A stretch of DNA of 16,145 bases, from NCBI GenBank assembly GCA_003104895.1, contig PQAG01000110.1, forward strand, positions 1,572 through 17,716, written 5' to 3'. Within the stretch, counting starts at the first letter, position 1; the number at the start of each line of letters is the position of its first letter. The position numbers and the translations under genes are program-made. The notes beneath the pieces are model-generated. The model did no database searches. It was not told the origin of the DNA and was given only the letters and a program-made list of their open reading frames with translations. The DNA is from Nitrosomonadales bacterium. Lineage in GTDB: Bacteria; Pseudomonadota; Gammaproteobacteria; Burkholderiales; Sulfuricellaceae. This document shows, piece by piece, positions 5,752 through 14,431 of the stretch.

Positions 5752-8700
5752 TCATTTCATTATCAGCCTGAGCTCTGCCGCCTGGACCAGCTTCTTGGCG
5801 GTGGCGGCATCGATGTTGGCGCGGCTCAGGGTTGCCTCATCGGCCTTGGCCAGGTCTGCCAGGGTCAGCACGCCCACCTCGGAAAGGCGGCTGGCCATGC
5901 CGGCATCGACCTCGCTCAGGGCGCGCACCGGCTGCGCCTTGACGAGCTCGGACATCAATTCCTTCTGCCGGCTCACCAGGATTTCCATCTCGCTGCGCAT
6001 GCCTGCCACGGCGCCGGAAAGCTCGCTGCGCTGGGCCTGAAGCCCGGCGAGCTCGACCTTGAGCGCGCCCACTTCCTGCTGCATCTGGGCCTTCTGTTTT
6101 TCCATGGCTTCCAGTTCTTCGCGGCTGGCCGTCAGATTGGCCATCTCGGCCCGGCGCGCCTCCACCTTGGCATATTCGGCATTGACCTCCGAGAGGTCGC
6201 GCAACGCCGCCTTGCGCCGCTCATAACTGTCGATCTCGGCCCTGACCTCCGGTGTGACGCCAGCGACACCTTTTTCCTCGGCCAGGGTATAGAACACGAC
6301 CTTGCCGTTCTGCTCATAAAGCGTGACTTTGGCATCCGGCGGCAGATGCAGCGGGGCTTCGCGGTAGGCGGCGAACTTGCCGGCATCCTTCATGCGGTCG
6401 TAGGTTCTCACCGCTTCCACCTGCACGCCCTGGCGCTCCAGGCGCTGTTGCGCATCCTCGACATCGGCTTCGAGCACCTGGTTGCCGCTCACGCCGGGTT
6501 GGGCCACCGCGCTTGCCTCGACCCGGTTCATAAGCGCATCCCTGGCCAGCAGCTTGTAGACATTGAGGCTCTTCTTCTCGGCGCTCCACAGGGTCTTGAA
6601 ATCGGCGCCCTGAAACATCTGGATGCCCTTGCGCAGATCGGCGCTTTCAACCTTGTTGCCGGCCTGGGCGTAGGCAAAGTTGCCGACGGCATATTTCTGG
6701 TAGAGGTTGCCGAACAGGTCGGGGAACACCAGGCAGCACAGCTGCTCCACGGCCTTCTTCAGCAAGGGGGCGACCGGTACCAGCGACAGCCAGTAGGACA
6801 TGGCCGGGAAGCTCTTGACGTATTTGCGCTTGGCGAAGTTGCAGACCTTGTAGATCTTGCTGTCGCGCACCTCGATGCCGGCCAGGTAGATCTGGCCGTC
6901 TTCCTCGCACTCCGGGCACTTGATGAGCAGGTGGTGGCAGAAGCAGTCCTTGAGGTATTGCAGCAGGCTGCCGGCCAGCCCCCAGAATGCCGCCAGCGCG
7001 TCGCCGCGGTAGTCCTCCAGCTTGCCGGGAAAGTCCTCGCTGGTTTCGAGCTCCTCGCCGGGAATGACGCTGATGGTGTTGCTGACATAATTGAGCACAT
7101 AGACGCGGCCGGTCTTGGCATCGGCCGCGATGGACACCGGCGAGACCTGCACGGGGTGGCGCATGGTGGTGGTATGGCCGTTGGCAAGATTGAACAACTG
7201 CAGGCGATAGCCGTCTTCCAGCCCCGCCAGCAGGCGGTGGGCGGACGCATGCCAGGCCAGGCGCACGATGGTTTTTTCCACCAGCAGATTGTGGAGCGGG
7301 ATGCTTTCCGGAGCGTTCTCGGAAAAGTCATAGACCAGGATATGCTTGTTCTCGTCCTTGTTGTCCCAGGGATTGGTGACCACGCACAGCATGGCGGCGG
7401 CGCCGGATTCCTTGGCGGGGAGCAGCAGCACATCGTCGCTGCCATAGATGACAGCGCCGGTATCAGGCCGCGTCAGGGCCCGGGCAAACTGCGGCGCAAG
7501 ATTGCTGCCGGCGGCGTCCAGCTTCATGCCGGCCACGCGGTTGTAAACCCCGGTCACGGCAGTGCCCGAACTCGCGGTGGCGACGGCGCGCTGCGAGGCG
7601 AGGTCGATGCTGACATGGCCGCAGGCGTTGAACGAGTACTTGGGCTCGGGGCGCCCGGTTTCGCTCAGGATCGCATCAGTCTTGAAGGCAAACAGGCCGG
7701 CGCCCATGCCGATCATCCACAGCTCATCGCCTTTGGCAGAGAACACCAGATTGGACATCTTCAACCCGCACAATACCCGAACCGGCCGCCAGACATATTT
7801 GCCCCCGCCTTCGATATCCGCCATGCCGACCACGGTGTCGCCGCTGGACAGGCTGGCGATGGCGACGAGCAGCTTGCCCTCGGGGTGAACCGCCACATCC
7901 ACCACCCGCGCGCCTTCTCCGGCCGGCATTTCGATGACCAGGGTCATTTCCTCCTTTTCCAGATTGAATTCATGGATGGTGTTGTTGGCCGCGCCGCAGG
8001 TGAAGGCCTGCCTGCCATCCGGCGCGAGGCGCAGGCGGGTGTGCCAGCCCTTGCCGAAAATAGTGGAGAGCTTGGTGTCAGGGAAGGGGTAATCCGGAAA
8101 CACGTCGCCCTCGAACATGGCGCAGAAGGTCTTGCTGCGCAGCAGCTCCTGCATTCGCTCGTAGAATTTCCTGAGGATGTCGTGCTCCTTGTGCGAAAGG
8201 AACACGTAGCGGCCGTTGTCGTAATTGAATATCTGGATGGCCAGGTTGAACAGGGCAATCCAGCGGCGCAGGGTGGGCCCCACCAGGGCATTCTTCTCCT
8301 CGGGGTCGGCGGTCAGTTCGTCCTGCAATGCCTCCACCAGGTCCTTGATGCAGTGCTGGTAGAAATCCATCAGCAGCGTGCCGTCGAGCAGGGCCTCCCA
8401 GCTGTTTTCCTTCTTGGGGTCGTATTTCTCGACCTTGAACTCGGCTTCGCCGCTGGCGCCACGGGCCACCGTCAGGGCGATGCTGCCCTCGCCATTCTTG
8501 AGAATCGGAGTGCCGGGATTGGCGGCGTCGTGCGCCTCGACCATGGCGAGGAGATCGAAACTGTCTGCCCCCTCCATGACCACATCGTGACCCTCGCAAT
8601 CGATGGCGTAGCCCTTGCGCACCGTCACCTCGCGCCGCTTGCCTTCGTTCTCGTTCTCTTCCGGCAGCGTGTCGGGGCCGCATTCCACCTGCAGGCCGCA

Positions 8701-10116
8701 GACGATGCCCCAGCCGTGCAGATGCTTGTTGTGGAAGCGCAGATCGCGCTGCTGGCACAGCCAGTCCAGCGCCTCCTGGACGTTCTCGGCGGGCGTTTCG
8801 CTGCAGCCCGCCTTATCGTAGCCCACATTTTCAGCCCACAGGTCGGACAGGGGCGGAAACTCGAAGCGCCGGCGCGCCTGGTCGTCGGCAAAGGCCTGCA
8901 CGTGGCCGCCGGCATCCACGTCCGCCAGCCACAGATAGTGGTGCACGATGCCCTCAGGCGCGGCGGCGTCGAGCAGGATGTCGCCCGGCTGGTGCACTGC
9001 CTCGCGCACGGCCGCGAGCCAGTAATCCCCGGCGACATGGACACGGCTGCCCAGTTCCAGGGTCAGCGCCATCGACATCAGGTTCAGTTCGAGCGCCACG
9101 CCCACCAGGGCGTGGCCGTGAGCCTCGTCTCCCAGCCCGGTGGAGAGGGTTACGCCCTTGTCCATCCCTTCCTTGAGCGACCATGCGCCGCCACTGGAGC
9201 GCGTCAGGACGCAGTAGCCATCCCAGCGCCGCACCCAGGGGCGGCCCGCCGGCGCGACAGCCGGATAAGTTGCAAGCAGCTGGCCGCGGCTGTAGCTGAA
9301 GCCGGTGGCCAGATGCACGCCGGAATTCTGCTCGCAGGCCAGGTTGAAAAATTCGTAAATCCAGCCGCCCTGATCGAAGTCCATGGGCAATTGGCCGGCC
9401 TTGTGCTGCTCGGCGCCATTCTCGCCCGACCACTTGAGGGTCAGCTCGCCGCTGCCGTCGGCATTGCCCTTCCAGTCATGCACCTCGACGCGGAACAGGT
9501 AGTTGCCCACGCGGGCATCGAGGGCCACCTCGGTGGCGCAGGGGTCGCACGGGTCGGCGGCGGAGGTCGAACGCCACAGGGCCAGGGTGAGCGGCGCATT
9601 GCCGTGCCGGGGATTGACCGCCGTGTCGGCGGGATCGACGCCGGCCGGGCACCATTTCACCTGCAGCATGGTGCGCGTGCGGGTGCAGGTATCCGCACCG
9701 TGCAGGCCGGGGTCCAGCAGTTCACCATCTTCAAGGGCGAGCACCGGGCGCTCCCACACATCGGCATACAGCACGTAGCCGCTCGGCGCCGAGCCGCCGC
9801 TCAAGGGCAGCGCCTGCGCCTCGCTGAAATCCGCCTGGGCGGCGGAATCGACCGCCGCCGTGCCGGGCAATTCGGCATGAATGCCGTCCACGAAGAGATG
9901 GCCGGGCTGCAGCCTGAAGTTATCCAGCACCGCGAGCCCGCGGTCGCGCGGCGCGCCGCTGCCGATGGCGTCGCGGATGGCCTCGTCGACGCGCGTCTTC
10001 ATCACGTCCATCAGCTCGTTCCAGTCGGCATCGGTGAGCATGCGCCCCTGCTGCTGATAGACGCCGGAATAACGCTGCCCGGGTTTGAAGGTATTGCGGG
10101 AAATTTGCGTCTTCAT
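5752..10116 (-). CDS. Giant DUF6519-type appendage/adaptor protein with propeller-like, coiled-coil and HhH-like regions
   Basis: The start is the ATG at 10116, preceded by a GA-rich ribosome site (AGAGGAAAAGAGG); the open frame further upstream is a shadow of the preceding gene. The 1454-aa product begins with a DUF6519-like region: RNTFKPGQRYSGVYQQQGR (8-26), LTDADWNE (27-34), LFRVEVHD (207-214) and LTLKWSGENG (225-234). Next come ENVQEALDWL and FHNKHLHGWGIVCGLQVECG (461-480). Residues about 680-1020 are beta-rich with repeated strand motifs (VAVHPEGKLLVAIAS, RVYVLNYVSNTISVI) typical of WD40/YVTN propellers. A CFCHHLLIKCPEC cluster (1058-1070) may bind zinc, and APLHLPPDAKVTLYEQNGK lies at 1254-1272. 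A coiled coil spans about 1295-1395, and the tail (1398-1450) resembles a helix-hairpin-helix domain (EVGVLTLADLAKAD). No catalytic site is seen. Its place between baseplate and effector genes suggests a fibre, receptor-binding or cargo-adaptor role (inference). Confidence 0.85.
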   Translation of the reverse strand: MKTQISRNTFKPGQRYSGVYQQQGRMLTDADWNELMDVMKTRVDEAIRDAIGSGAPRDRGLAVLDNFRLQPGHLFVDGIHAELPGTAAVDSAAQADFSEAQALPLSGGSAPSGYVLYADVWERPVLALEDGELLDPGLHGADTCTRTRTMLQVKWCPAGVDPADTAVNPRHGNAPLTLALWRSTSAADPCDPCATEVALDARVGNYLFRVEVHDWKGNADGSGELTLKWSGENGAEQHKAGQLPMDFDQGGWIYEFFNLACEQNSGVHLATGFSYSRGQLLATYPAVAPAGRPWVRRWDGYCVLTRSSGGAWSLKEGMDKGVTLSTGLGDEAHGHALVGVALELNLMSMALTLELGSRVHVAGDYWLAAVREAVHQPGDILLDAAAPEGIVHHYLWLADVDAGGHVQAFADDQARRRFEFPPLSDLWAENVGYDKAGCSETPAENVQEALDWLCQQRDLRFHNKHLHGWGIVCGLQVECGPDTLPEENENEGKRREVTVRKGYAIDCEGHDVVMEGADSFDLLAMVEAHDAANPGTPILKNGEGSIALTVARGASGEAEFKVEKYDPKKENSWEALLDGTLLMDFYQHCIKDLVEALQDELTADPEEKNALVGPTLRRWIALFNLAIQIFNYDNGRYVFLSHKEHDILRKFYERMQELLRSKTFCAMFEGDVFPDYPFPDTKLSTIFGKGWHTRLRLAPDGRQAFTCGAANNTIHEFNLEKEEMTLVIEMPAGEGARVVDVAVHPEGKLLVAIASLSSGDTVVGMADIEGGGKYVWRPVRVLCGLKMSNLVFSAKGDELWMIGMGAGLFAFKTDAILSETGRPEPKYSFNACGHVSIDLASQRAVATASSGTAVTGVYNRVAGMKLDAAGSNLAPQFARALTRPDTGAVIYGSDDVLLLPAKESGAAAMLCVVTNPWDNKDENKHILVYDFSENAPESIPLHNLLVEKTIVRLAWHASAHRLLAGLEDGYRLQLFNLANGHTTTMRHPVQVSPVSIAADAKTGRVYVLNYVSNTISVIPGEELETSEDFPGKLEDYRGDALAAFWGLAGSLLQYLKDCFCHHLLIKCPECEEDGQIYLAGIEVRDSKIYKVCNFAKRKYVKSFPAMSYWLSLVPVAPLLKKAVEQLCCLVFPDLFGNLYQKYAVGNFAYAQAGNKVESADLRKGIQMFQGADFKTLWSAEKKSLNVYKLLARDALMNRVEASAVAQPGVSGNQVLEADVEDAQQRLERQGVQVEAVRTYDRMKDAGKFAAYREAPLHLPPDAKVTLYEQNGKVVFYTLAEEKGVAGVTPEVRAEIDSYERRKAALRDLSEVNAEYAKVEARRAEMANLTASREELEAMEKQKAQMQQEVGALKVELAGLQAQRSELSGAVAGMRSEMEILVSRQKELMSELVKAQPVRALSEVDAGMASRLSEVGVLTLADLAKADEATLSRANIDAATAKKLVQAAELRLIMK

Positions 10117-10135
10117 CCTCTTTTCCTCTCTCTGC

Positions 10136-10156
10136 CCGGCCGCATTCTGTGGCCGG
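10136..10156 (-). other. GC-rich hairpin in the tail-protein/1454-aa gene spacer (proximal)
   Basis: A perfect 6-bp inverted repeat, CCGGCC with a 9-base loop and GGCCGG, lies 19 bases before the start codon of the 1454-aa gene. No T-run follows, so it is not a classical terminator. It could influence mRNA stability or access to the ribosome site. Confidence 0.45.
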
Positions 10157-10173
10157 TGTTGTGCATTCGGTCT

Positions 10174-10192
10174 GCGCCGCTTTCGGCGGCGC
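10174..10192 (-). other. GC-rich hairpin in the tail-protein/1454-aa gene spacer (distal)
   Basis: A perfect 7-bp inverted repeat, GCGCCGC with loop CGAAA and GCGGCGC, lies 13 nt after the tail protein stop codon. The all-GC stem and small A-rich loop predict a stable RNA hairpin, but no T-tract follows. It may be an mRNA processing or 3'-end-protecting structure, or a weak attenuator separating baseplate genes from the downstream appendage and cargo genes. Confidence 0.5.
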
Positions 10193-10205
10193 CATGCGGC
10201 TTGCC

Positions 10206-11696
10206 CTATTTCTCCAGCGGTGCCGGACAGGCCAGGCTGGCAGATGGAATCACCACCGCCTCGATCCCTACCGGCAGGAAATCCTGCAACTTGCTCACCA
10301 TCGCCTCCCACTGCAGCACGTAGCCGCGTCTGTGGAACGCGCCCATCTCGCCGCCGTCCCCGGCGCCGTGGCGAATCTCCGCCAGGCAGGCAGGATGCAA
10401 TACGCCGCAGGAACGATCGCCGTAGTGGCTGTTGAAAAACAGCGCTCTGGCGGTGCTGCAATGGAACACCGCCACGGCGCCCATGGCCGTTTTCGACAGG
10501 CGCGAGTAGCGGATGCAGCCGGCCTGGGGCGGTTTTTCCAGGGCCGGATGATCCTTCTGCACCTTGCCCGCGAAGATGCAGTCGCTGGCCTCGATCCATT
10601 CGCACACCGTCTTGCGCAGCACGGTGCAATATTCCAGCCGCATCAGGCCGGTGGCGGCGCTGACGTCGCGGAACAGGCAGTCGCGCGCGGTCAGCGCCGG
10701 GACGGCAGGCCCATCGAACTGCGCCACCACCCGGGGGGCGGCCACCCTGTTGAGAAACAGGCGGCCATGCTGGCAGTTGACGGTGGCGGAAAAGGCAAAG
10801 CCCTCGATGTGGTAATCCTTGTGCTCTGACAGGGTGGCCGGGCCGGTGAAGCGGACCGCCTTGTTGCTCCTGTTGCGGATGCGGTAGCTGGCGGCATCCT
10901 CGGCAATTTCCACCAGCGCCTGGTATTCCGGTTTGGCGCGGTCAACCCACTTGATCTCGGTGATGCCGCCGGGGAAGAAACCCGGCTGGGGCTCGGCGTA
11001 CAACAGCAGGGTGCGCGGGTGATGATGTCCCTGGCGCCAGTCCGGGGTGCGGAAGTCCACCGTGCGGCGCGTCGCATCGTCGTAGCTGCCGGGGAAACAC
11101 GGCACGCCCTGAGGGTTGCCCTGCACCCAGTCCCTGCCGCCCAGGCAGGCCGCGGGACGCTGAACCGCCCGCGACGGATGCCGCAGATCCACCGTCACCG
11201 CAGCCAGGCCCGGGTGGCGTGCGGCCTCCGGAGGAATGCTCATGTCCGGCTCGGGGCTCACGCCGAAATCGCGCGCCGGCAGCAAGGGCATGTTCAGCCG
11301 GGCCGTGGCGGCCACCCTTTGCCAGCCCTCGGCGATCTCCACCTCCACATCGCCCACCGCCTTGGCGATCTCCTCCACCACCCAGGGCGTGCCCTTGCCC
11401 TGCCGCCACGCCACGGCGCGGGCAATCTCCGCGCGGCGTCCCTTGGCCTCGTGCGATACCAGGCGCACATCCAGCAGCCGCGCAAAATACGGCAGCACCC
11501 AGTCCTGGCAGGCCAGGCCCTCAGGGGGGGTGTCGGGGAAGCTGTCGGCGTGCAATTGCTCCAGGGTGTGCTGGATGGCATCGAGCAGGCCGCCGCAGGC
11601 ATCCAGGTAATTTTCCAGATCGCCGTTGTCGCGCTCGCGGTAGACCGCCGGCAATAGCTGGTAAAGACGCGAGCCATATTCGCTGGTGATGCTCAT
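10206..11696 (-). CDS. Tail protein I (Tail_P2_I)-like baseplate protein with beta-helical C-terminal half
   Basis: Phage tail protein I-type proteins sit at the rim of a contractile baseplate and anchor fibres. Residues 1-130 show the family pattern: YQLLPAVYRERD, LENYLDACGGLLDAI, DWVLPYFARLLDV, and a stretch ending in KGTPWVVEEIAKAVGDVEVEI. The remaining part is unusual for a plain tail protein I. Residues 270-425 have short regularly spaced beta strands rich in Cys and turns (LTARDCLFRDV, LEYCTVL, IEASDCIFAG, AGCIRYSRL), suggestive of a right-handed beta-helix. They are followed by GAGDGGEMGAF (444-454) and LQDFLPVGIEAVVI, a conserved ending I associate with injection-system and tail-locus proteins. 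The 496-aa length reflects this fusion. The ATG overlaps the previous stop (ATGA) and has an AAGGAG site. It probably corresponds to the fibre-connecting position in the eCIS order. Confidence 0.82.
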   Translation of the reverse strand: MSITSEYGSRLYQLLPAVYRERDNGDLENYLDACGGLLDAIQHTLEQLHADSFPDTPPEGLACQDWVLPYFARLLDVRLVSHEAKGRRAEIARAVAWRQGKGTPWVVEEIAKAVGDVEVEIAEGWQRVAATARLNMPLLPARDFGVSPEPDMSIPPEAARHPGLAAVTVDLRHPSRAVQRPAACLGGRDWVQGNPQGVPCFPGSYDDATRRTVDFRTPDWRQGHHHPRTLLLYAEPQPGFFPGGITEIKWVDRAKPEYQALVEIAEDAASYRIRNRSNKAVRFTGPATLSEHKDYHIEGFAFSATVNCQHGRLFLNRVAAPRVVAQFDGPAVPALTARDCLFRDVSAATGLMRLEYCTVLRKTVCEWIEASDCIFAGKVQKDHPALEKPPQAGCIRYSRLSKTAMGAVAVFHCSTARALFFNSHYGDRSCGVLHPACLAEIRHGAGDGGEMGAFHRRGYVLQWEAMVSKLQDFLPVGIEAVVIPSASLACPAPLEK

Positions 11697-14431
11697 AATG
11701 CAAACTCCTTGACCTGCACCGTCACGGCCGACAGGGCGTCATTCAGGATCAGAACCTGTTCAGGCGCGGGCTGAATGAGCCGGATCTGGCCGCCAGCGCT
11801 TTTGAGCACGCGCGGCTGCGGGGTGATGGCGGCGAAGGCCGCGCCGCCGATCAGGCATCGGGAATTGAGCACGCCTTCCACCGCCTCCACCACCGCGATC
11901 ACCTCGCTGGGATAGAGCGGCTGCCCCAGCCGTCTCTGCTTGAGGGCAAACGCCGCAAGGAGCGCGGCCTGCACATCGGAGCGCACCTTCTCGGGCGCAA
12001 ACTGGCTGCTGTCCACCTGAACGGAGATGTCGAGATCGAAGAGTACCGCCACGTGGTTGACCACCTCGACCCGCGTGCCCGGCAGGTCGCGGGCTTCGAG
12101 GAAATCCTGCAGCGTCGTGGCCAGCTCGCCCAGCGCGCCGCCGCCGGCAGGCACCACCACCACGCGGATGCGTTCCTGTTGCGCGCCCTGGTTGGGCAGG
12201 CGCAGGGCGCGGGCCTGCCACACGCTGCTGTTGCGCTCGGCCAGGCGGCCGTAATCCTCCACCGAAACGGCCCGTTCGAGCGTAAACAGCGCTGCCGGGG
12301 CATTGCTGCGCAGCGAAGCGGCCGGCTCGCGGCCGTTGCCACCGCTGGCAACGACGGGCTGGCGCACCTTGTCGATCAGCACATGCGGCTTGACCGGTTT
12401 TTCCAGGCTGCCGGCAGCAAGGTTGCCGCCCAGCCCGGCGCCGGTGCGGTAGCTCACCCGGACGTTGCTGGAGCCGGTGGGCAGGCGGCGGCCGTGCTGC
12501 CCGTCGCCAAAGGCGATCTGGACATGGCCTTCCTCGCTGAGACGGGCGGTGTAATGCGCATCCGCGGGCTCGGAATCATCCAGGGTGGAGACTTGCTGCC
12601 AGACCTGGCCGCCAACTTTTACTTCGATGGCGGCGGCCACGCCTGATGCCATGGCGCTGTCGGCGATGAAGGCGACATCTTTCTCGGCCAGCGTGAACTC
12701 CTGGAAGCTGCGGGTGGCATCCCCGCTGCCCAGGATTTTGGCCGGCTTGCCCTCGCCGTGCCCGGCCATCGCCACGTTGGCGCGCACCACGGTATTGCCC
12801 AAGGTGTAGCCGTCACTGGCAGGGGGCATGCCGTCGAGCGTGATGGCGCCGCTGGCAGCATCCACGGAGGTCAGTTTCGCCGCCCAGCCCTTCAGGCTGG
12901 CGCCGCTGCCGTCGACCTGTTCCAGCACCACGCGGCGGCCCGCCTTAAGCAGGGCAGGCAATGTGCCGCTGGCGGGCATTTCCAGCGCCAGCGGCGAGGC
13001 GAGGGCCGTGGCATTGATGTTGTGATCCTGCGGGCGAAGGCTGTCCTGCATCGGGCCATAGAGGCGCGCCAGCGTGCCGGGTGCGCTCACGAAGCGGAGG
13101 GTGAAATCGGCCTCGCGCCTGAGGACTTCCTTCACCACCAGCACGCTGTACTGGCCGGGACCGGTTTCGCCGATCACCCGGCCGCCGCCGGCCAGATCGC
13201 CAGGGCTGCCGGCAAAGACGAAATCGCCTGCCGGCAGCGCCGCCGCGACGCTGGTCTGCGCCTCGCCCTGCAGCGGCACCAGATAGATTTCACCGGGAGG
13301 GCTGGTGCTGATTTTCTTGTAACTGCTGTTATAGTCGGGGCCGCTACCAGTCTCGGCAGTAATGGTAAAACCGGCCAGATTGTTGGCGGCACCACTCTTC
13401 TGGCTGCTCACTGCCCGAGCACCGGAGGGGAAGCGCAGCACGCCGCCCTCGCTGCGGATGGTGAAGGCACGGTAAAGACTGGTGCCGGCACTGGGCTGTG
13501 TGCCATTGATCCGAGCGGACTGAACATCAATCGCCAGCACCGTGTTGTATTGCCAGGCGCCTCCTCCCGACGGCTGCCAGGCGACGACATCCCCCGCCGC
13601 CAGACCATGCCCCTCTGGCAGACGGATCACGCCGCTGCCGTTGAGGCGGGGCTTGTGGATGCTGGCCGGATTGAACCCCAGCCAGGCATCGCCGCTGTGC
13701 CAGGCGCTCCAGTCGTCGCCGGCATTGACGGCCGCCAGGGTGAGCTGGCCGCTGGAGCTGACCGCGCCTGCCTTCACCACAAGGCATTGGCCCGTCGCCG
13801 CATTGTGGAGCAATGCCAGCGCGCCGGCCGATATTTCCTGCTTCCCGCCCAATTGCCACTGCGCGCCGGACAATGGCCCCGGCGACCAGTCCCACTGATG
13901 CAAATGCAGTCCATTCAGGGGCGCAGCGGCCTCGAGATCGTCCAGGGTCTCGAACAGGATGGGCGCACCCGTTTTGGGCGTGTAGCTGACCTGGAAGCCC
14001 CTGGCCAGCGTGCCGCCCTGACCGGGCTTGGCGAGGAGCACCAGCGGCGTGCTGGCCGAGGCCGGCGGAGCCGGGTGGTAGCCGATCATCTCCACCAGCC
14101 GGCGCACGTTCTCCCATTGCGTGGCCGTGCCGAGGTAGCCCTCGTTGGCATAGGCGTCGAGGTATTCCGTCAGCACATGCGCGGCACGGGCGAAACTGCG
14201 GCCGATCTCCCAGCCCCACTCGCGTTGCAGCGCGCCATATTGCGCCTCCAGGCGGGCATTGCGCTGCGCCGTGGTCTCGCCGGCCGGAACTTCGGCATCC
14301 AGCGCGCTCCAGGCGGGGAAGCGCGCCACCAGCTCCTGGCGCAGTTCCTCGAGATAAGCCGCCGCGTTGCCGTCCACGTAACGGAATTTCTTCAGGCCGG
14401 CGCGGTTCCAGCGGGTCAGGTCGTACCTCAT
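11693..14431 (-). CDS. Baseplate J-like protein, Afp12-type baseplate wedge component
   Basis: Baseplate J-type proteins form the wedges that trigger sheath contraction. The 912-aa product starts at the ATG at 14431, which overlaps the previous stop (ATGA) and has GGAGG 9 nt upstream; the open frame further upstream shadows the neighbouring gene. Residues 100-130 hold EGYLGTATQWENVRRLVEMIGY, also seen in shorter form in the preceding gene product, then a GFQVSYTPKTGAPILFET block usual for baseplate J proteins (after about 145). The middle (about 180-600) is beta-rich. The C-terminal core has IAFGDGQHGRRLPTG, VSYRTGAGLGGNLAAGS, SVEDYGRLA (from about 723), IRVVVVP and GQPLYPSEVIAVVEAVEGV. The large size and duplicated partner fit Afp12/Pvc12 better than a short phage gpJ. 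Its stop overlaps the tail protein start, implying coupled expression. Confidence 0.88.
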   Translation of the reverse strand: MRYDLTRWNRAGLKKFRYVDGNAAAYLEELRQELVARFPAWSALDAEVPAGETTAQRNARLEAQYGALQREWGWEIGRSFARAAHVLTEYLDAYANEGYLGTATQWENVRRLVEMIGYHPAPPASASTPLVLLAKPGQGGTLARGFQVSYTPKTGAPILFETLDDLEAAAPLNGLHLHQWDWSPGPLSGAQWQLGGKQEISAGALALLHNAATGQCLVVKAGAVSSSGQLTLAAVNAGDDWSAWHSGDAWLGFNPASIHKPRLNGSGVIRLPEGHGLAAGDVVAWQPSGGGAWQYNTVLAIDVQSARINGTQPSAGTSLYRAFTIRSEGGVLRFPSGARAVSSQKSGAANNLAGFTITAETGSGPDYNSSYKKISTSPPGEIYLVPLQGEAQTSVAAALPAGDFVFAGSPGDLAGGGRVIGETGPGQYSVLVVKEVLRREADFTLRFVSAPGTLARLYGPMQDSLRPQDHNINATALASPLALEMPASGTLPALLKAGRRVVLEQVDGSGASLKGWAAKLTSVDAASGAITLDGMPPASDGYTLGNTVVRANVAMAGHGEGKPAKILGSGDATRSFQEFTLAEKDVAFIADSAMASGVAAAIEVKVGGQVWQQVSTLDDSEPADAHYTARLSEEGHVQIAFGDGQHGRRLPTGSSNVRVSYRTGAGLGGNLAAGSLEKPVKPHVLIDKVRQPVVASGGNGREPAASLRSNAPAALFTLERAVSVEDYGRLAERNSSVWQARALRLPNQGAQQERIRVVVVPAGGGALGELATTLQDFLEARDLPGTRVEVVNHVAVLFDLDISVQVDSSQFAPEKVRSDVQAALLAAFALKQRRLGQPLYPSEVIAVVEAVEGVLNSRCLIGGAAFAAITPQPRVLKSAGGQIRLIQPAPEQVLILNDALSAVTVQVKEFAL

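Noticed and set aside
5740..10323. Open plus-strand frame of about 1527 codons antisense to the 1454-aa gene
   Set aside because: The translation is rich in His, Gln, Leu, Ala and Gly with no domain pattern, as expected from the mirror frame of GC-rich codon usage. The minus-strand gene shows recognisable domains and a ribosome site.
10117..10629. Upstream extension of the 1454-aa frame to 1625 aa
   Set aside because: It overlaps the tail protein gene out of frame with low-quality sequence. The ATG at 10116 begins the conserved DUF6519 pattern and has a strong ribosome site.
13300..13560. Slightly more AT-rich patch inside the large baseplate J gene as a possible recent insertion
   Set aside because: The frame is continuous, the shift is mild, and no repeats flank it; it could simply be a Ser/Asn/Lys-rich domain.
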